Assembly: GCA_028224375.1 (NCBI GenBank)
Contig: JAOIVW010000012.1
Location: forward strand, 1-64,000
Length of the DNA stretch: 64,000 nucleotides
Reading direction: 5' to 3'
Source: Hellea sp.
GTDB lineage: Bacteria > Pseudomonadota > Alphaproteobacteria > Caulobacterales > Maricaulaceae
The first letter of the stretch is position 1; each line of letters starts with the position of its first letter. Shown in pieces: positions 49,243 to 57,515 of this stretch. Both the position numbers and the translations under genes were made by a program. Below the pieces are notes generated by a model. The model was not told where the DNA came from. It saw only the letters and a program-made list of their open reading frames with translations, and ran no database searches.

Positions 49243-50619
49243 ATGTTATCCGTCCTCGATATCTTCCGTATCGGCATAGGCCCGTCATCTTCCCACACGG
49301 TTGGGCCGATGCGGATTGCGGCGCGCTATGTGCGGCGATTGAGAAAACTTAAGCTGCTCGCCTCCGTTACGCGCATTGAAGTTATTCTGCGCGGCTCTCT
49401 TGCCTTTACGGGGGAGGGCCACGCCTCACCGCGCGCTTCGATTTACGGCCTAATGGGATATCGCCCTGCAAGCTTTGATCCCGACGAGGCCGCTATAGGA
49501 CTAAGCAAAGTTTATGAGGCTCATGATTTAAATCTAGGCGGAAAACGGGAGATTAAATTTAATCCCGAAACGGATTTAATTATAGATTACGAAACGCCCG
49601 CCAAGCTTCATCCCAATGAAATGGAACTGCGCGCCTTTGATGAAAGCGGCACCCGTATTGATAAGCGCACCTACTACTCAACGGGCGGCGGTTTCATTGC
49701 GTCCAAGCAACAGCTCTCCAAGCCTGTCAAAGAGGACTTTATTCAAACCCCTGATAAAGCGCCTTACCCCTTTGGATCAGCCGCAGAACTTTTGGCGCTG
49801 TGTAAAGCGCATGAAAAATCAATCTCAGAGATTATCTATGCCAATGAAGACGAAAAACGCCCGCGTGAAGACACCGATGCGGCGCTGGATAAAATCGCGG
49901 AGGTTATGTTTGCCTGTATAGATCGCGGTCTGAATACGGAAGGTATCTTGCCGGGCGGTTTGGAGGTCAAACGCCGCGCCCCCGGCTTGTGGCAAAAACT
50001 GCATAGCGCGCCGATGTCTAACGAACGCGAACAGCTTTTTGATTGGCTGAATGTTTACGCCATGGCGGTGAATGAAGAAAACGCCAATGGCGGGCAGGTG
50101 GTCACAGCACCGACAAATGGCGCGGCTGGGATTATTCCTGCGGTGTTGAAACATTATTGCGCGGGAGATAATCGCCTTCCGCAAAACATCCGAAAGTTTC
50201 TTTTAACAGCTGGTGGTATCGGACTTCTCTATAAGCAGCGAGCCTCTATATCGGGCGCAGAAATGGGCTGCCAAGGCGAAGTCGGTGTGGCCTGCTCCAT
50301 GGGGGCAGGCGGTCTAGCGGCGGTCTGGGGCGCAAACCCTGAACAAGTGGCGCAGGCGGCTGAAATTGGCATGGAGCATAATCTCGGCCTGACCTGCGAT
50401 CCCGTGGGCGGGCTTGTGCAAATTCCGTGTATCGAGCGCAATGCGATTGGCGCGGTGAAAGCTGTGAACGCCGCGCGGCTCGCGCTACATGCTGACGGCG
50501 CGATGAAGGTGAGTCTGGATCAGGTGATTGAAACCATGCGCCAAACGGGTCTGGATATGTCGTCAAAATATAAAGAAACCAGCCAAGGCGGTTTGGCCGT
50601 TAATGTCGTCGAATGCTAA
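49243..50619 (+). CDS. sdaA: L-serine ammonia-lyase, iron-sulfur type
   Basis: The 458-residue single-chain enzyme deaminates L-serine to pyruvate and ammonia using a 4Fe-4S cluster. Motifs: [15 protein letters not shown] at the N-terminal beta domain, [26 protein letters not shown], the cluster cysteines in [16 protein letters not shown] and [18 protein letters not shown], and the C-terminal [10 protein letters not shown] with the tail cysteine that enters the active site. It overlaps the convergent ABC ATPase by 4 bp. Confidence 0.95.
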   Translation: MLSVLDIFRIGIGPSSSHTVGPMRIAARYVRRLRKLKLLASVTRIEVILRGSLAFTGEGHASPRASIYGLMGYRPASFDPDEAAIGLSKVYEAHDLNLGGKREIKFNPETDLIIDYETPAKLHPNEMELRAFDESGTRIDKRTYYSTGGGFIASKQQLSKPVKEDFIQTPDKAPYPFGSAAELLALCKAHEKSISEIIYANEDEKRPREDTDAALDKIAEVMFACIDRGLNTEGILPGGLEVKRRAPGLWQKLHSAPMSNEREQLFDWLNVYAMAVNEENANGGQVVTAPTNGAAGIIPAVLKHYCAGDNRLPQNIRKFLLTAGGIGLLYKQRASISGAEMGCQGEVGVACSMGAGGLAAVWGANPEQVAQAAEIGMEHNLGLTCDPVGGLVQIPCIERNAIGAVKAVNAARLALHADGAMKVSLDQVIETMRQTGLDMSSKYKETSQGGLAVNVVEC

Positions 50620-51368
50620 TCAGCGAGTTCGAGGGATTTAAATCCGCCCTTAGGTAATTTAATCCCGAATACAGTCTTTAAATTCTCAGCTGTTAAAACA
50701 CCAGGCGGCGTGCCGTCGGCGATAATCTTTCCCTTATGCATCATCCAGATACGGTCCGCAAATTGCGCGGCCAAAGATAAATCATGCAAGGCCGTAATCA
50801 CGGTTTTTCCTGACGCGGCTTCGGCTTTTAATATCTGCATCATGGAAAGCTGATAAAAAGGGTCGAGCGCGGCAATGGGCTCATCTGCGAGCAAGATGGG
50901 AGCCTCCACGGCTAAAGCGCGGGCTACTAATACACGGGCCTGCTCTCCGCCTGATAGACTGTCAAAACGGCGGGATTTAAATATATCTGATTGCGTTCGG
51001 GATAGGGCTGACGCTATGGCGCTTTCGCCGTCCGTGCTTATTTTACCCAAGCCTCCACGATAAGGTGCACGGCCCAAGCGCACCACGTCTTCTACACTCA
51101 TACTTGGCATGGCCTCGCGGGATTGCGCCAGATAGGCAATATGTTTGGCACGAGTTTTTAAATTAATTTCAGAGAGACTTTTGTCCCCAACAGATACTTG
51201 TCCAGACGACGGGACTATAATTCCGCAAAGTGTTTTCAGTAAAGTCGATTTCCCGCAGCCATTCGGCCCGATAAGCGCTATGAGCTCGCCGCTCTTGGTT
51301 TCGGCGCTTTGATTTTGCAGAACGTCGCAAGGCCCGTAACCCGCAGAGAGGTTTTTAAAGGAGATCAT
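50616..51368 (-). CDS. ABC importer ATP-binding protein (iron-siderophore/haem/cobalamin type)
   Basis: A 250-residue ATPase: Walker A LIGPNGCGKSTLLKT, signature SLSGGEQARVLVARAL, Walker B ILLADEPIAALD and the switch His in TALHDLSLAAQF. It resembles BtuD/FhuC/HmuV ATPases. The ATG at 51368 overlaps the permease stop by 4 bp (ATGA); the longer open frame upstream is an artefact of the permease's other frame. It would power the FecCD-type permease encoded just before it. Confidence 0.92.
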   Translation of the reverse strand: MISFKNLSAGYGPCDVLQNQSAETKSGELIALIGPNGCGKSTLLKTLCGIIVPSSGQVSVGDKSLSEINLKTRAKHIAYLAQSREAMPSMSVEDVVRLGRAPYRGGLGKISTDGESAIASALSRTQSDIFKSRRFDSLSGGEQARVLVARALAVEAPILLADEPIAALDPFYQLSMMQILKAEAASGKTVITALHDLSLAAQFADRIWMMHKGKIIADGTPPGVLTAENLKTVFGIKLPKGGFKSLELAD

Positions 51369-52327
51369 GTCCGCGTCTCCTTCACCGCTAGATAAAGGAA
51401 GAAGGGCACGCCAATGAGAGATGTTAAAATACCAAGATAAAGCTGTGTGCCTGGCCCCGTCAGAGCACGGGTGATAATATCGGCAAAGACTAAAAACCCA
51501 GCTCCGCCCAAGGCTGAAAGCGGAATTAACTTCATGGGGTCTGGGCCAAAGATTAAGCGAACAATATGCGGCACAAATAATCCGATAAAGCCGATAGCCC
51601 CCGCAATGGCGACGCCGCTTCCGACGCAAAGCGCCGTGCCTGCAATTAATAAAATTCTGACTTTGCCAAGAGAAACACCCAAACTTGTAGCCGTCTCCTC
51701 ACCGAGACTTAGCGTGCGTAAGTCAGGGCCGACAAAGAGAAGCAGAGCGAGACCTAATGCTGTTAAAGGCGCGCAAACCATCAACCCGCCCATCTCCGCA
51801 TTTTTGAGGCTCCCCATCAACCAATAGACAATCTCGGACAGCGCCCAAGGATTAGGCGCAAAATTCATAATGAGGCCTGTTAGAGCTGTGGCTAAAGCGC
51901 CAACACCAACGCCTGCCAGAATGAGGGTCGAAGCGCCTTTGCGTGGCCCTGCAATTTTTAAAATGAGAAGCGCCCCAAGAGCTGTACCAATAAGCGCCGC
52001 GAGAGGCACGAGCTGGTTAAAACCAAAATAAAGCGCAGTGACTGCGCCCAAGGCTGCACAGGCGGTAAATCCCAATATGCCCGGCGCAGCGAGCGGGTTA
52101 CGAGTATAGCCTTGCAGCGCCGCGCCTGACGCGCCCAATCCTGCCCCAATAACGGCCCCCAGTAAGGCGCGAGGCAAACGCAGTTCCTGCACAATGGTGA
52201 TATCAATCTCGCGGCCCTGCCCGAACAAGGCCGAAAGCGTTTGCGAAACGGATAAATCCGCAGCCCCAAAAAAAAGGGAGATCAAAAGGACCGTGATTGT
52301 GCCGAGAATGAGGAGCGCTAATTTCAT
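51365..52327 (-). CDS. FecCD/BtuC-family ABC transporter permease
   Basis: A 320-residue inner-membrane permease with about ten helices and the family motifs RLPRALLGAVIGAGLGASGA, GYTRNPLAAPGILGF and GFIGLFVPHIVRLIFGPDP (the coupling region). It imports iron-siderophore, haem or cobalamin together with the adjacent ATPase and binding protein. It overlaps the binding-protein gene by 4 bp. Confidence 0.93.
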   Translation of the reverse strand: MKLALLILGTITVLLISLFFGAADLSVSQTLSALFGQGREIDITIVQELRLPRALLGAVIGAGLGASGAALQGYTRNPLAAPGILGFTACAALGAVTALYFGFNQLVPLAALIGTALGALLILKIAGPRKGASTLILAGVGVGALATALTGLIMNFAPNPWALSEIVYWLMGSLKNAEMGGLMVCAPLTALGLALLLFVGPDLRTLSLGEETATSLGVSLGKVRILLIAGTALCVGSGVAIAGAIGFIGLFVPHIVRLIFGPDPMKLIPLSALGGAGFLVFADIITRALTGPGTQLYLGILTSLIGVPFFLYLAVKETRT

Positions 52328-53151
52328 GGCAATTTATCTATGGCGTCTGAAATTAATTCTGCCGCTTCAATTAATCCCGGCCCTGCACACGGCCATAAAT
52401 TTCCGTCAATTTCTACATTTGGACGTCCCGCAATAAAGCGCTGTACGGCCTTATTACGCACGGCCGAGGATTGAACGGACTCATAACCATTTTTGAAATA
52501 GCTCGTGATGATAAGGTCAGGGTCATAAGCGATGATGTGTTCAGGGTCGGGCGTGAACCAACCTGATGTCTCGGCAATATTTACGCCGCCCGCCGCTGTA
52601 ATCGCCGCATCAACTAATGTACCGCGCCCCGCAGAGCCGCCTGAACGGGAGAGATATAGGATTTTAGGGTGGTTGCCGCGTTGCTCAGACTTGTGGGTAA
52701 GAGCCTCAATCCGGCGGCTCCAATTTTGGGTGGTTTCAGTTTTTAGAGCCAGCGCGTCCTCTATCATCTTGGCGTTGGAGAATAGTGTACTAAAGTTTTC
52801 GCCCCATATTAGATTTAACGGCGCGGCGGGCAGGGCATTGGCTTTTGCGCCTTCACCCGCACCAAATAGAATGTAATCCGCTTTTGCGCTGAGGAGCACT
52901 TCAGGGTCATCCCATAATTGCGGGAGCTGTTTCTGAGCGTCATTGGCAAGGGATAGAGGGCTGCGCGATTGCCAAGATAGGGCGCTTATGTGATCAGGGG
53001 CTAGGGCGAGGAGGTAGCTGTCGCCGCAGAGGGATGTGCTGGCGATTGTTGTGGGTTCGGCGGGTTTTGCTGTGGCGGTCAAGGATAAGAGAAGAGTTAT
53101 TAGCACCGCTGCGCTTTTTCTTTGAAAAATACCCACGCGGTGTTGCTGCAT
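52324..53151 (-). CDS. Periplasmic substrate-binding protein (BtuF/FepB-like)
   Basis: The 275-residue protein has an N-terminal hydrophobic signal (AAVLITLLLSLTATAKPAEP), then a class III periplasmic-binding fold (TIASTSLCGDSYLLALAP, WGENFSTLFSNAKMIEDALAL, LSRSGGSAGRGTLVDAAITA, YDPDLIITSYFKNG). It would deliver iron complexes or cobalamin to the permease. I start at ATG 53151; GTG 53136 is an alternative, and the open frame beyond 53151 runs into the tRNA remnant. The island inserted 20 bp upstream, so the operon's original promoter may have been displaced. Confidence 0.85.
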   Translation of the reverse strand: MQQHRVGIFQRKSAAVLITLLLSLTATAKPAEPTTIASTSLCGDSYLLALAPDHISALSWQSRSPLSLANDAQKQLPQLWDDPEVLLSAKADYILFGAGEGAKANALPAAPLNLIWGENFSTLFSNAKMIEDALALKTETTQNWSRRIEALTHKSEQRGNHPKILYLSRSGGSAGRGTLVDAAITAAGGVNIAETSGWFTPDPEHIIAYDPDLIITSYFKNGYESVQSSAVRNKAVQRFIAGRPNVEIDGNLWPCAGPGLIEAAELISDAIDKLP

Positions 53152-53170
53152 TTCCGCAGGAAATGTAGCT

Positions 53171-53222
53171 TGGCGCACCCGATAGGATTTGAACCTATGA
53201 CCTCTGCCTTCGGAGGGCAGAG
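53171..53222 (-). other. attachment site: 3' half of tRNA-Arg(CCG)
   Basis: On the minus strand this is the 3' part of a tRNA: anticodon stem CTGCC/GGCAG with loop CTCCGAA (anticodon CCG), variable AGGTC, T arm ATAGG-TTCAAAT-CCTAT, acceptor strand CGGGTGC and GCCA. The 5' side that should follow (acceptor GCACCCG and a D arm) is missing: the sequence beyond 53222 is AT-rich and cannot pair with the acceptor, though a weak D-arm-like GCTC..GAGC hairpin occurs. An integrase gene starts 144 bp away. This is the usual att half-site left by a tRNA-targeting tyrosine integrase. Confidence 0.85.
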
Positions 53223-53292
53223 TATTATCTTTGCTCTCAATTCCAGTTAGAGCATTTAAGTATAAAAAACAATAATTTAGCAAATTTGATAT

Positions 53293-53353
53293 TTCCTTTT
53301 AATTCCTTTAAGTTCCAGATAATAGCTTCCGTTTGCTTCCGTGGCGCTTCCGT
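53293..53353. repeat. Helically phased TTCC repeats upstream of the integrase
   Basis: TTCC occurs at 53293, 53303, 53313, 53327, 53337 and 53348, mostly 10-11 bp apart, that is, on one face of the helix. The last three lie in a larger GCTTCCGT unit at 53325, 53335 and 53346. The position between att and int fits arm-type integrase sites or an autoregulatory operator. Function inferred. Confidence 0.45.
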
Positions 53354-53365
53354 AGAGGATTAACA

Positions 53366-54568
53366 TTGCCTAAGTTATCTAAATCCATCGTCGATAAAGC
53401 CAAGGCTACTAACACCGAGTATCTCATATGGGATGAAGGCGTGCCTGGGTTCGGTCTAAGGGTTTATCCTTCTGGGGTAAAGTCGTACGTTTTTCAGTAC
53501 CGCAAGGGTAACCGAACGCGAAAAATCGTTCTTGGCAGGCACGGTGCGATGACGCCCTACAAAGCAAGAGACAAAGCAGTAAAGTTCTGGAACCAAGTCA
53601 ATGATGGTGGAGACCCATCAGCTGATAGGTATAAATTAAGTGATGCGATCAATGTTTCGGAGTTATGTGATTTATATTTGGCAGAAGGTTGTTCGCACAA
53701 AAAACCATCCACTCTTGCTACCGATAAAGGTCGAATTGAACGTCATATAAAGCCGCTTCTGGGAAGCATGAGTGTTTCTGAAATTTCCACAGATGACGTC
53801 ACAAAATTTATGAAAGACATTATTTCTGGAAAAACGGCTGTAGATATAAGGACCAAAGCTCGAGGTAGGGCGAGAGTTACGGGGGGTAAAGGAACGGCTT
53901 CACGAACAGTAGGACTCCTAGGCGGGATTTTTAGTTTTGCAATTCAAAAAGGAGTCAGATCGGACAATCCCGTCCATTTTGTGAAAAAACCCAAAGACAG
54001 AAAAATGCAACGGTTCCTAACCGAGAAAGAGCTAAAGGTTTTGTTCCAGTTTTTGAATGAACCATCTGCTCTAGTTTTGAACTACAATGCTGTACCAGCA
54101 ATAAAGCTATTGCTTCTTACTGGTTGCCGGAAGTCTGAAATTCTTAAGATGAAATGGAGTTATGTTGATTTTGAGAATAACTACCTGATGCTACCTGACT
54201 CAAAAACGGGTGAGAAAAAAATACCTTTGAATGATCAATCTCTTGAGGTCCTAAAATCTCTGCCGCGTCTAAAAGGCAATCCACACGTATTTACCGCACC
54301 CAACAAAGGGCATTTTACTGGCTTGCAGAAATGCTGGGAGAAAATTCGGAAACATCTTCAGATGGATGATGTCCGGCTTCACGATCTCCGACATTCATTT
54401 GCCACTATACTTGCCAGCCAAGGCGCCAGCTTGCTGCTTATAGGGAAAATGCTGGGTCACTCAGATCCTAAGACAACTCAAATTTATGCGCATTTAGTCG
54501 AGAAGGAGGCTCTTGCTGCCACTCAATCGCTTGGTGAAACTCTGGAAGGTTTCCTTCAAAATGACTAA
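53366..54568 (+). CDS. int: Tyrosine integrase of the genomic island
   Basis: A 400-residue site-specific recombinase. Catalytic residues are visible: Arg255 in LTGCRKSEILKMKW, His339 and Arg342 in LHDLRHSFAT, His365 in GHSDPKTTQIYAH and the nucleophile Tyr374. The N-terminal part (VPGFGLRVYPSGVKSYVFQY) is the DUF4102-type arm-binding domain of tRNA-targeting phage and island integrases. I start at TTG 53366 behind AGAGGAT; the frame opens at 53333 but without a ribosome site. It directly borders the tRNA-Arg half-site. Confidence 0.92.
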   Translation: MPKLSKSIVDKAKATNTEYLIWDEGVPGFGLRVYPSGVKSYVFQYRKGNRTRKIVLGRHGAMTPYKARDKAVKFWNQVNDGGDPSADRYKLSDAINVSELCDLYLAEGCSHKKPSTLATDKGRIERHIKPLLGSMSVSEISTDDVTKFMKDIISGKTAVDIRTKARGRARVTGGKGTASRTVGLLGGIFSFAIQKGVRSDNPVHFVKKPKDRKMQRFLTEKELKVLFQFLNEPSALVLNYNAVPAIKLLLLTGCRKSEILKMKWSYVDFENNYLMLPDSKTGEKKIPLNDQSLEVLKSLPRLKGNPHVFTAPNKGHFTGLQKCWEKIRKHLQMDDVRLHDLRHSFATILASQGASLLLIGKMLGHSDPKTTQIYAHLVEKEALAATQSLGETLEGFLQND

Positions 54569-55061
54569 AAAGGCAAAGCTGCATATGTCGATGTTACGAG
54601 CTGCCTATCTTAACGGCAACCAGCTCGCTTTGTTTGAAGCTCTTAATATACTAATGGGACATCGACCTTATAGGATTGATGAGCAACTAGAAACAAAGGT
54701 TGCCGATGTACCTGTCTGGATTCTTCAAGCTTTGAGGGAAATGGTAGTTTTCCGAATCGAAAATGAAAAACGAAATAAGGTTGGTGCCAAACCACAAGAT
54801 AGAATGAAGTTATTGGCAAGCAAAGCAAAGGGCATTGCTAAAGATGAGCTTGCAAAAGGCAAAAATAAGCTTGGCTTGTATGAATTGGCTCAGCAAATAT
54901 TGATCGAAAAAATGGGTGAGGGGCTACAACCCGAAACGATAAAGAAATATGCTTCCGAGTTTGAAAGAGAAGATAAGAAACATGAAAACCTCGGAAAATA
55001 TCTTGTACTGAGTGAGGAAGATGACGCCATCTATAATGCGGTAAAGGAAGGTATTAATTAG
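54561..55061 (+). CDS. Island protein of unknown function (166 aa)
   Basis: The ATG at 54561 overlaps the integrase stop by 8 bp. The product is hydrophilic and helical, very rich in Lys/Glu (KLLASKAKGIAKDELAKGKN and ASEFEREDKKHENLGK), with no signal or membrane segment. I recognise no domain. Coupled to int, it could be a recombination or transfer accessory factor, but nothing in the sequence shows this. Confidence 0.7.
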   Translation: MTKKAKLHMSMLRAAYLNGNQLALFEALNILMGHRPYRIDEQLETKVADVPVWILQALREMVVFRIENEKRNKVGAKPQDRMKLLASKAKGIAKDELAKGKNKLGLYELAQQILIEKMGEGLQPETIKKYASEFEREDKKHENLGKYLVLSEEDDAIYNAVKEGIN

Positions 55062-55094
55062 GGTAGTTCTGTACCCTCGATATTTTTACAGCTT

Positions 55095-55130
55095 GAGCAC
55101 ATATCCTCTTCAACGCAATTGAGAGGAATC
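55095..55130 (+). promoter_or_regulatory. Hairpin ahead of the AlpA-type gene
   Basis: In the 76-bp gap before the AlpA-type gene, TCCTC-TTCAA and TTGA-GAGGA form an imperfect hairpin around CGCAA. It could be an operator or an RNA structure near the start of the module. Low-confidence reading by eye. Confidence 0.3.
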
Positions 55131-55137
55131 GAGATAC

Positions 55138-55344
55138 ATGACCAAGCAAGAATACATACGACCTGCCGAGGCAGCGAAGATCGTTAAACTGTCAATGTCT
55201 ACGCTCGCTAAGATGAGAGTAAACGGTACAGGACCAAAATACACTAAAGCTGGTGCAAAGGTGGTGCTTTACTCGAAGGGTGACCTTCACCAGTGGTTGT
55301 TTGATCGCCGTCGTTCTTCCACATCAGAAGTTGTGGGGAGATAA
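55138..55344 (+). CDS. AlpA/excisionase-type helix-turn-helix protein
   Basis: A 68-residue MerR-like HTH_17 protein: EYIRPAEAAKIVKLSMSTLAK is the helix-turn-helix, followed by the beta wing GPKYTKAGAKVVLYSKGDLHQW. Proteins of this type (AlpA, Xis-like) control excision or expression of integrated elements. The stop is 2 bp before the reverse transcriptase start, so the two are almost certainly on one transcript; the small protein may regulate the RT gene or excision. Confidence 0.85.
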   Translation: MTKQEYIRPAEAAKIVKLSMSTLAKMRVNGTGPKYTKAGAKVVLYSKGDLHQWLFDRRRSSTSEVVGR

Positions 55345-55346
55345 TT

Positions 55347-56621
55347 ATGAGTCCTCTAGTAGTGAAATCAATTGCAAATCCTGCTCTTATTCAACTAACG
55401 GAGCGTGATGATCGCGCGATGAAGTGGGTCTTGAAGTGTCTCAAACAACATCCTGATAGGCCATTAAATGACATGGACTCAATTAGGGTGCACGTGAAAG
55501 GCCATCAGCAAAACCTAAGAAAATTGGCGCGGCTAATACTCGGTAATGCTTCCAAAGCGAGAGTAATGGCTAAACAAAATGCAATTGCGAATTCTGTAAA
55601 TGCTTGTGTTGTCGCCGAGATTGTATGTGCAAACAGATATGGTGTCTCCATCACACTTGAAGGCATTTACGCTCGTGCAAACAAACATAAGCTAAAGGCG
55701 AAATGTGTTGAAACAATCACTACCTATGAGAAGCTAAAGTCAGATGGCGGGAAACGCATAATCCATGATTTTGGCCCAGTGCGCAGGGTTCGTAGTATCA
55801 TTGCAAGTGATATATTCTTTATCAGTGCGCCAATGAACAAATGGGAATATTGCAAAACTGGGAAAAACGCAAAGTGCATATTCCAAGGTGTAGAAGAGGC
55901 TTTGGAGCAAGAATATTTATTTTGGGCGGTCTTAGATATTAAAGACGCCTTCCCCTCTGTCCGGCGAGGCCATATTTTTGATATGGTCGATATGTCAAAG
56001 TTAGTTGTGCAAGAACTTATTCCTTACATTGGATATGGCACATCAGCTAACAAGGAAGCGGTCCAGCCAGCATTGCCTCAGGGTATGGCGGCATCATCGT
56101 TGGTTCTAAGTGCACTAGTCGGGCAGGCTTTGTGCAAATTGCCAAAGCAGATAGCACGTTGTTGCTTCGTAGACGACCTACTCGTAGGCGCTAAGAGTCA
56201 AACGGAACTTGATGCCTCAACAGAGGCCTTGAAGGGCTATTTTGCAAATTTGAGTGCTGGACCGCTCACCTTGACCGTCGTTGAAACTTGCGATTTTTCG
56301 TCTAACTCAGAGGCGGCTATTCGTTTCATCGGGTATAAAGCCCGGCTAGACAAATTTACTAAGGAGTTTCGAATATCCCCTAACGCTCGGTCATTTGGGC
56401 GGATGAAAAAAGAGGTCGTCAGGCGAGCCACGAAGATGATAACTGATGATTTTCATTATTCGCTCATGGAGAAGCTCATTCTTAGTTATGCTAGGAATTG
56501 GGCGCAGCAGTTTCACTTGTGGCCGAAGACTTCTCAATCAATCACTCTATATGAGATCACCGCCATTACTGCTCTTTCGGAGACTTGGTCTGGGCACCTA
56601 AATGCAAAATCGTCTTCCTAA
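55347..56621 (+). CDS. Divergent reverse transcriptase
   Basis: The 424-residue protein has the core RT blocks in order: GGKRIIHDFGPVRRVRSIIA (fingers, about 134-153), AVLDIKDAFPS with catalytic Asp197, LPQGMAASSLVLSALV (Pro244-Gln-Gly), CCFVDDLLVG with Asp276-Asp277 (FVDD, where most RTs have YADD) and IRFIGYKARLD (IGY, about 328-330). There is a 130-residue helical N-terminal extension (possible RNA- or template-binding) and about 90 residues after the palm. I see no retron VTG/NAxxH signature, no intron maturase or endonuclease domain, and no DGR template/variable pair. The RBS GGGAG precedes the ATG. It follows the AlpA-type gene by 2 bp. Confidence 0.88.
   Translation: MSPLVVKSIANPALIQLTERDDRAMKWVLKCLKQHPDRPLNDMDSIRVHVKGHQQNLRKLARLILGNASKARVMAKQNAIANSVNACVVAEIVCANRYGVSITLEGIYARANKHKLKAKCVETITTYEKLKSDGGKRIIHDFGPVRRVRSIIASDIFFISAPMNKWEYCKTGKNAKCIFQGVEEALEQEYLFWAVLDIKDAFPSVRRGHIFDMVDMSKLVVQELIPYIGYGTSANKEAVQPALPQGMAASSLVLSALVGQALCKLPKQIARCCFVDDLLVGAKSQTELDASTEALKGYFANLSAGPLTLTVVETCDFSSNSEAAIRFIGYKARLDKFTKEFRISPNARSFGRMKKEVVRRATKMITDDFHYSLMEKLILSYARNWAQQFHLWPKTSQSITLYEITAITALSETWSGHLNAKSSS
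55362..55376. repeat. Copy 1 of the RT-flanking motif
   Basis: GTGAAATCAATTGCA lies inside codons 6-10 of the RT gene. It differs at one base from GTGCAATCAATTGCA found at 56626 and 58232. Confidence 0.4.
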
Positions 56622-56625
56622 GCTA

Positions 56626-56641
56626 GTGCAATCAATTGCAC
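56626..56641. repeat. Copy 2 of the RT-flanking motif (perfect palindrome)
   Basis: GTGCAATCAATTGCAC begins 5 bases after the RT stop codon and is a 7-bp inverted repeat around CA. A further copy, GTGCAATCAATTGCA, is at 58232-58246. It could be a protein-binding site, for example for the AlpA-type protein, or a recombination mark. Confidence 0.55.
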
Positions 56642-56774
56642 GATTGGTTTTGTCCGAAAACAGACAATCCGACAGTTTTTCAGACAATGCTTGTCACCAC
56701 TTTAACAACGCGTTGGAAGTCTCCAAAAGTTCGCTGTTGTGGGGGTTTACGTTTATTCTACGGCGGGAAACCTT
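56642..56774 (+). ncRNA. Possible structured RNA downstream of the RT gene
   Basis: Between the RT and the minus-strand genes lies non-coding sequence with clear folding potential: GACAA-TGC-TTGTC near 56683-56695, and a two-tier hairpin at 56704-56741 in which ACAAC/GTTGT arms enclose a perfect TTGGA-AGTC-TCCAA stem. RTs of retrons and some DRT defence systems use an adjacent structured RNA as template or primer, so this stretch is a candidate. No promoter or ends can be assigned; a frame from TTG at 56636 exists but is not convincing. Confidence 0.3.
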
Positions 56775-56873
56775 TTAGACGCTATATAAAGGCGGACATT
56801 TTGAGCCGCAAAAAGGCTTATTTTCAATTGTTTCTATAAGCTCTAATAGCCAGAGAATGTCTTCGTCATTCAT
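56775..56873 (-). CDS. Possible short gene or gene remnant
   Basis: On the minus strand a frame with ATG at 56873 encodes 32 residues starting MNDEDILWLLELIETIENKP and ending YSV. The same frame is open upstream to about 56940 (YGFEKIISNASQ) without a start codon, and it looks protein-like. It may be the end of a decayed gene or a small gene downstream of the 56942 gene. It is too short to identify. Confidence 0.3.
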   Translation of the reverse strand: MNDEDILWLLELIETIENKPFCGSKCPPLYSV

Positions 56874-56941
56874 CTGGGAGGCATTGGAGATGATTTTTTC
56901 AAAGCCGTAGGTGCTGATGATTCCGGAATATATTGGATAGG

Positions 56942-57457
56942 CTATACCATGTTGAGATGGACAAGAGCCTTAGCCAGATTGTCGTGCATTATCCATTGTC
57001 GAGTTTCCTCATCAAATGTAGCTAGCGCTTCTGTCCAGGCTTGCTCGTCTCGACCAGTTAAATCCAAACCTACTTGATCGGCAATACGCTTCCCTAGTTT
57101 TCCGTAAAAACGATTAGCAGAGCTGAAACTGTCCCATCCCGCACTTTTTGCAAGTTCAGCTGCGGTAAGGCGCTTTCCTTCAGATTTATAATGGGCAGAT
57201 AACATTGCGCATTCATGGTCTGCTGGCATTGAGGCTGTTAGCGCTTCTACGTAATCATCAAACGTTCCGATATGAGGCGCAGGCCTTAATTTCTGCTTTT
57301 CTTTATGTATCGCATCTATATGAGCTTTCGCATTTGCTAGAGACTCTTCAGTGCTGTTGCCATCTATCGGGTGATTTTGTGGATGGATCCTAGCTCCGCT
57401 TGCGTTGGCTATAATTCGGTAGCCTCGGTATTGTATATCTTCGCGTTTCATAGCCAT
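56942..57457 (-). CDS. Unknown island protein with C-terminal helical domain
   Basis: A 171-residue protein. The N-terminal half (MKREDIQYRGYRIIANASG) looks like a small beta-rich domain. The C-terminal half (LTAAELAKSAGWDSFSSANR, FYGKLGKRIADQ, then WIMHDNLAKALVHLNMV) resembles a winged-helix-like segment that I recall from the ends of McrB- and HNH-type restriction-associated proteins. Known function none. It is second in a minus-strand pair, 58 bp after the gene at 57516-58046. Confidence 0.6.
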   Translation of the reverse strand: MAMKREDIQYRGYRIIANASGARIHPQNHPIDGNSTEESLANAKAHIDAIHKEKQKLRPAPHIGTFDDYVEALTASMPADHECAMLSAHYKSEGKRLTAAELAKSAGWDSFSSANRFYGKLGKRIADQVGLDLTGRDEQAWTEALATFDEETRQWIMHDNLAKALVHLNMV

Positions 57458-57515
57458 TTCTTGTTCCTACTTCCTTGTGTTAAGCGCTTAACTTTTGCTT
57501 CTGTTTGAGACTGAA

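Noticed and set aside
55347-56621. Classification of the RT as a retron
   Set aside because: No VTG or NAxxH-type signature and no recognisable msr-msd with long inverted a1/a2 arms was found by eye; the position after a HTH gene is not diagnostic.
55347-56621. Classification of the RT as a diversity-generating retroelement or group II intron
   Set aside because: No template/variable repeat pair or accessory avd gene was seen nearby, and there is no maturase or endonuclease domain or intron RNA boundary.
56636-56839. 67-residue frame from a TTG after the RT
   Set aside because: Weak start, no ribosome site, and it covers the hairpin-rich region; composition is not protein-like.
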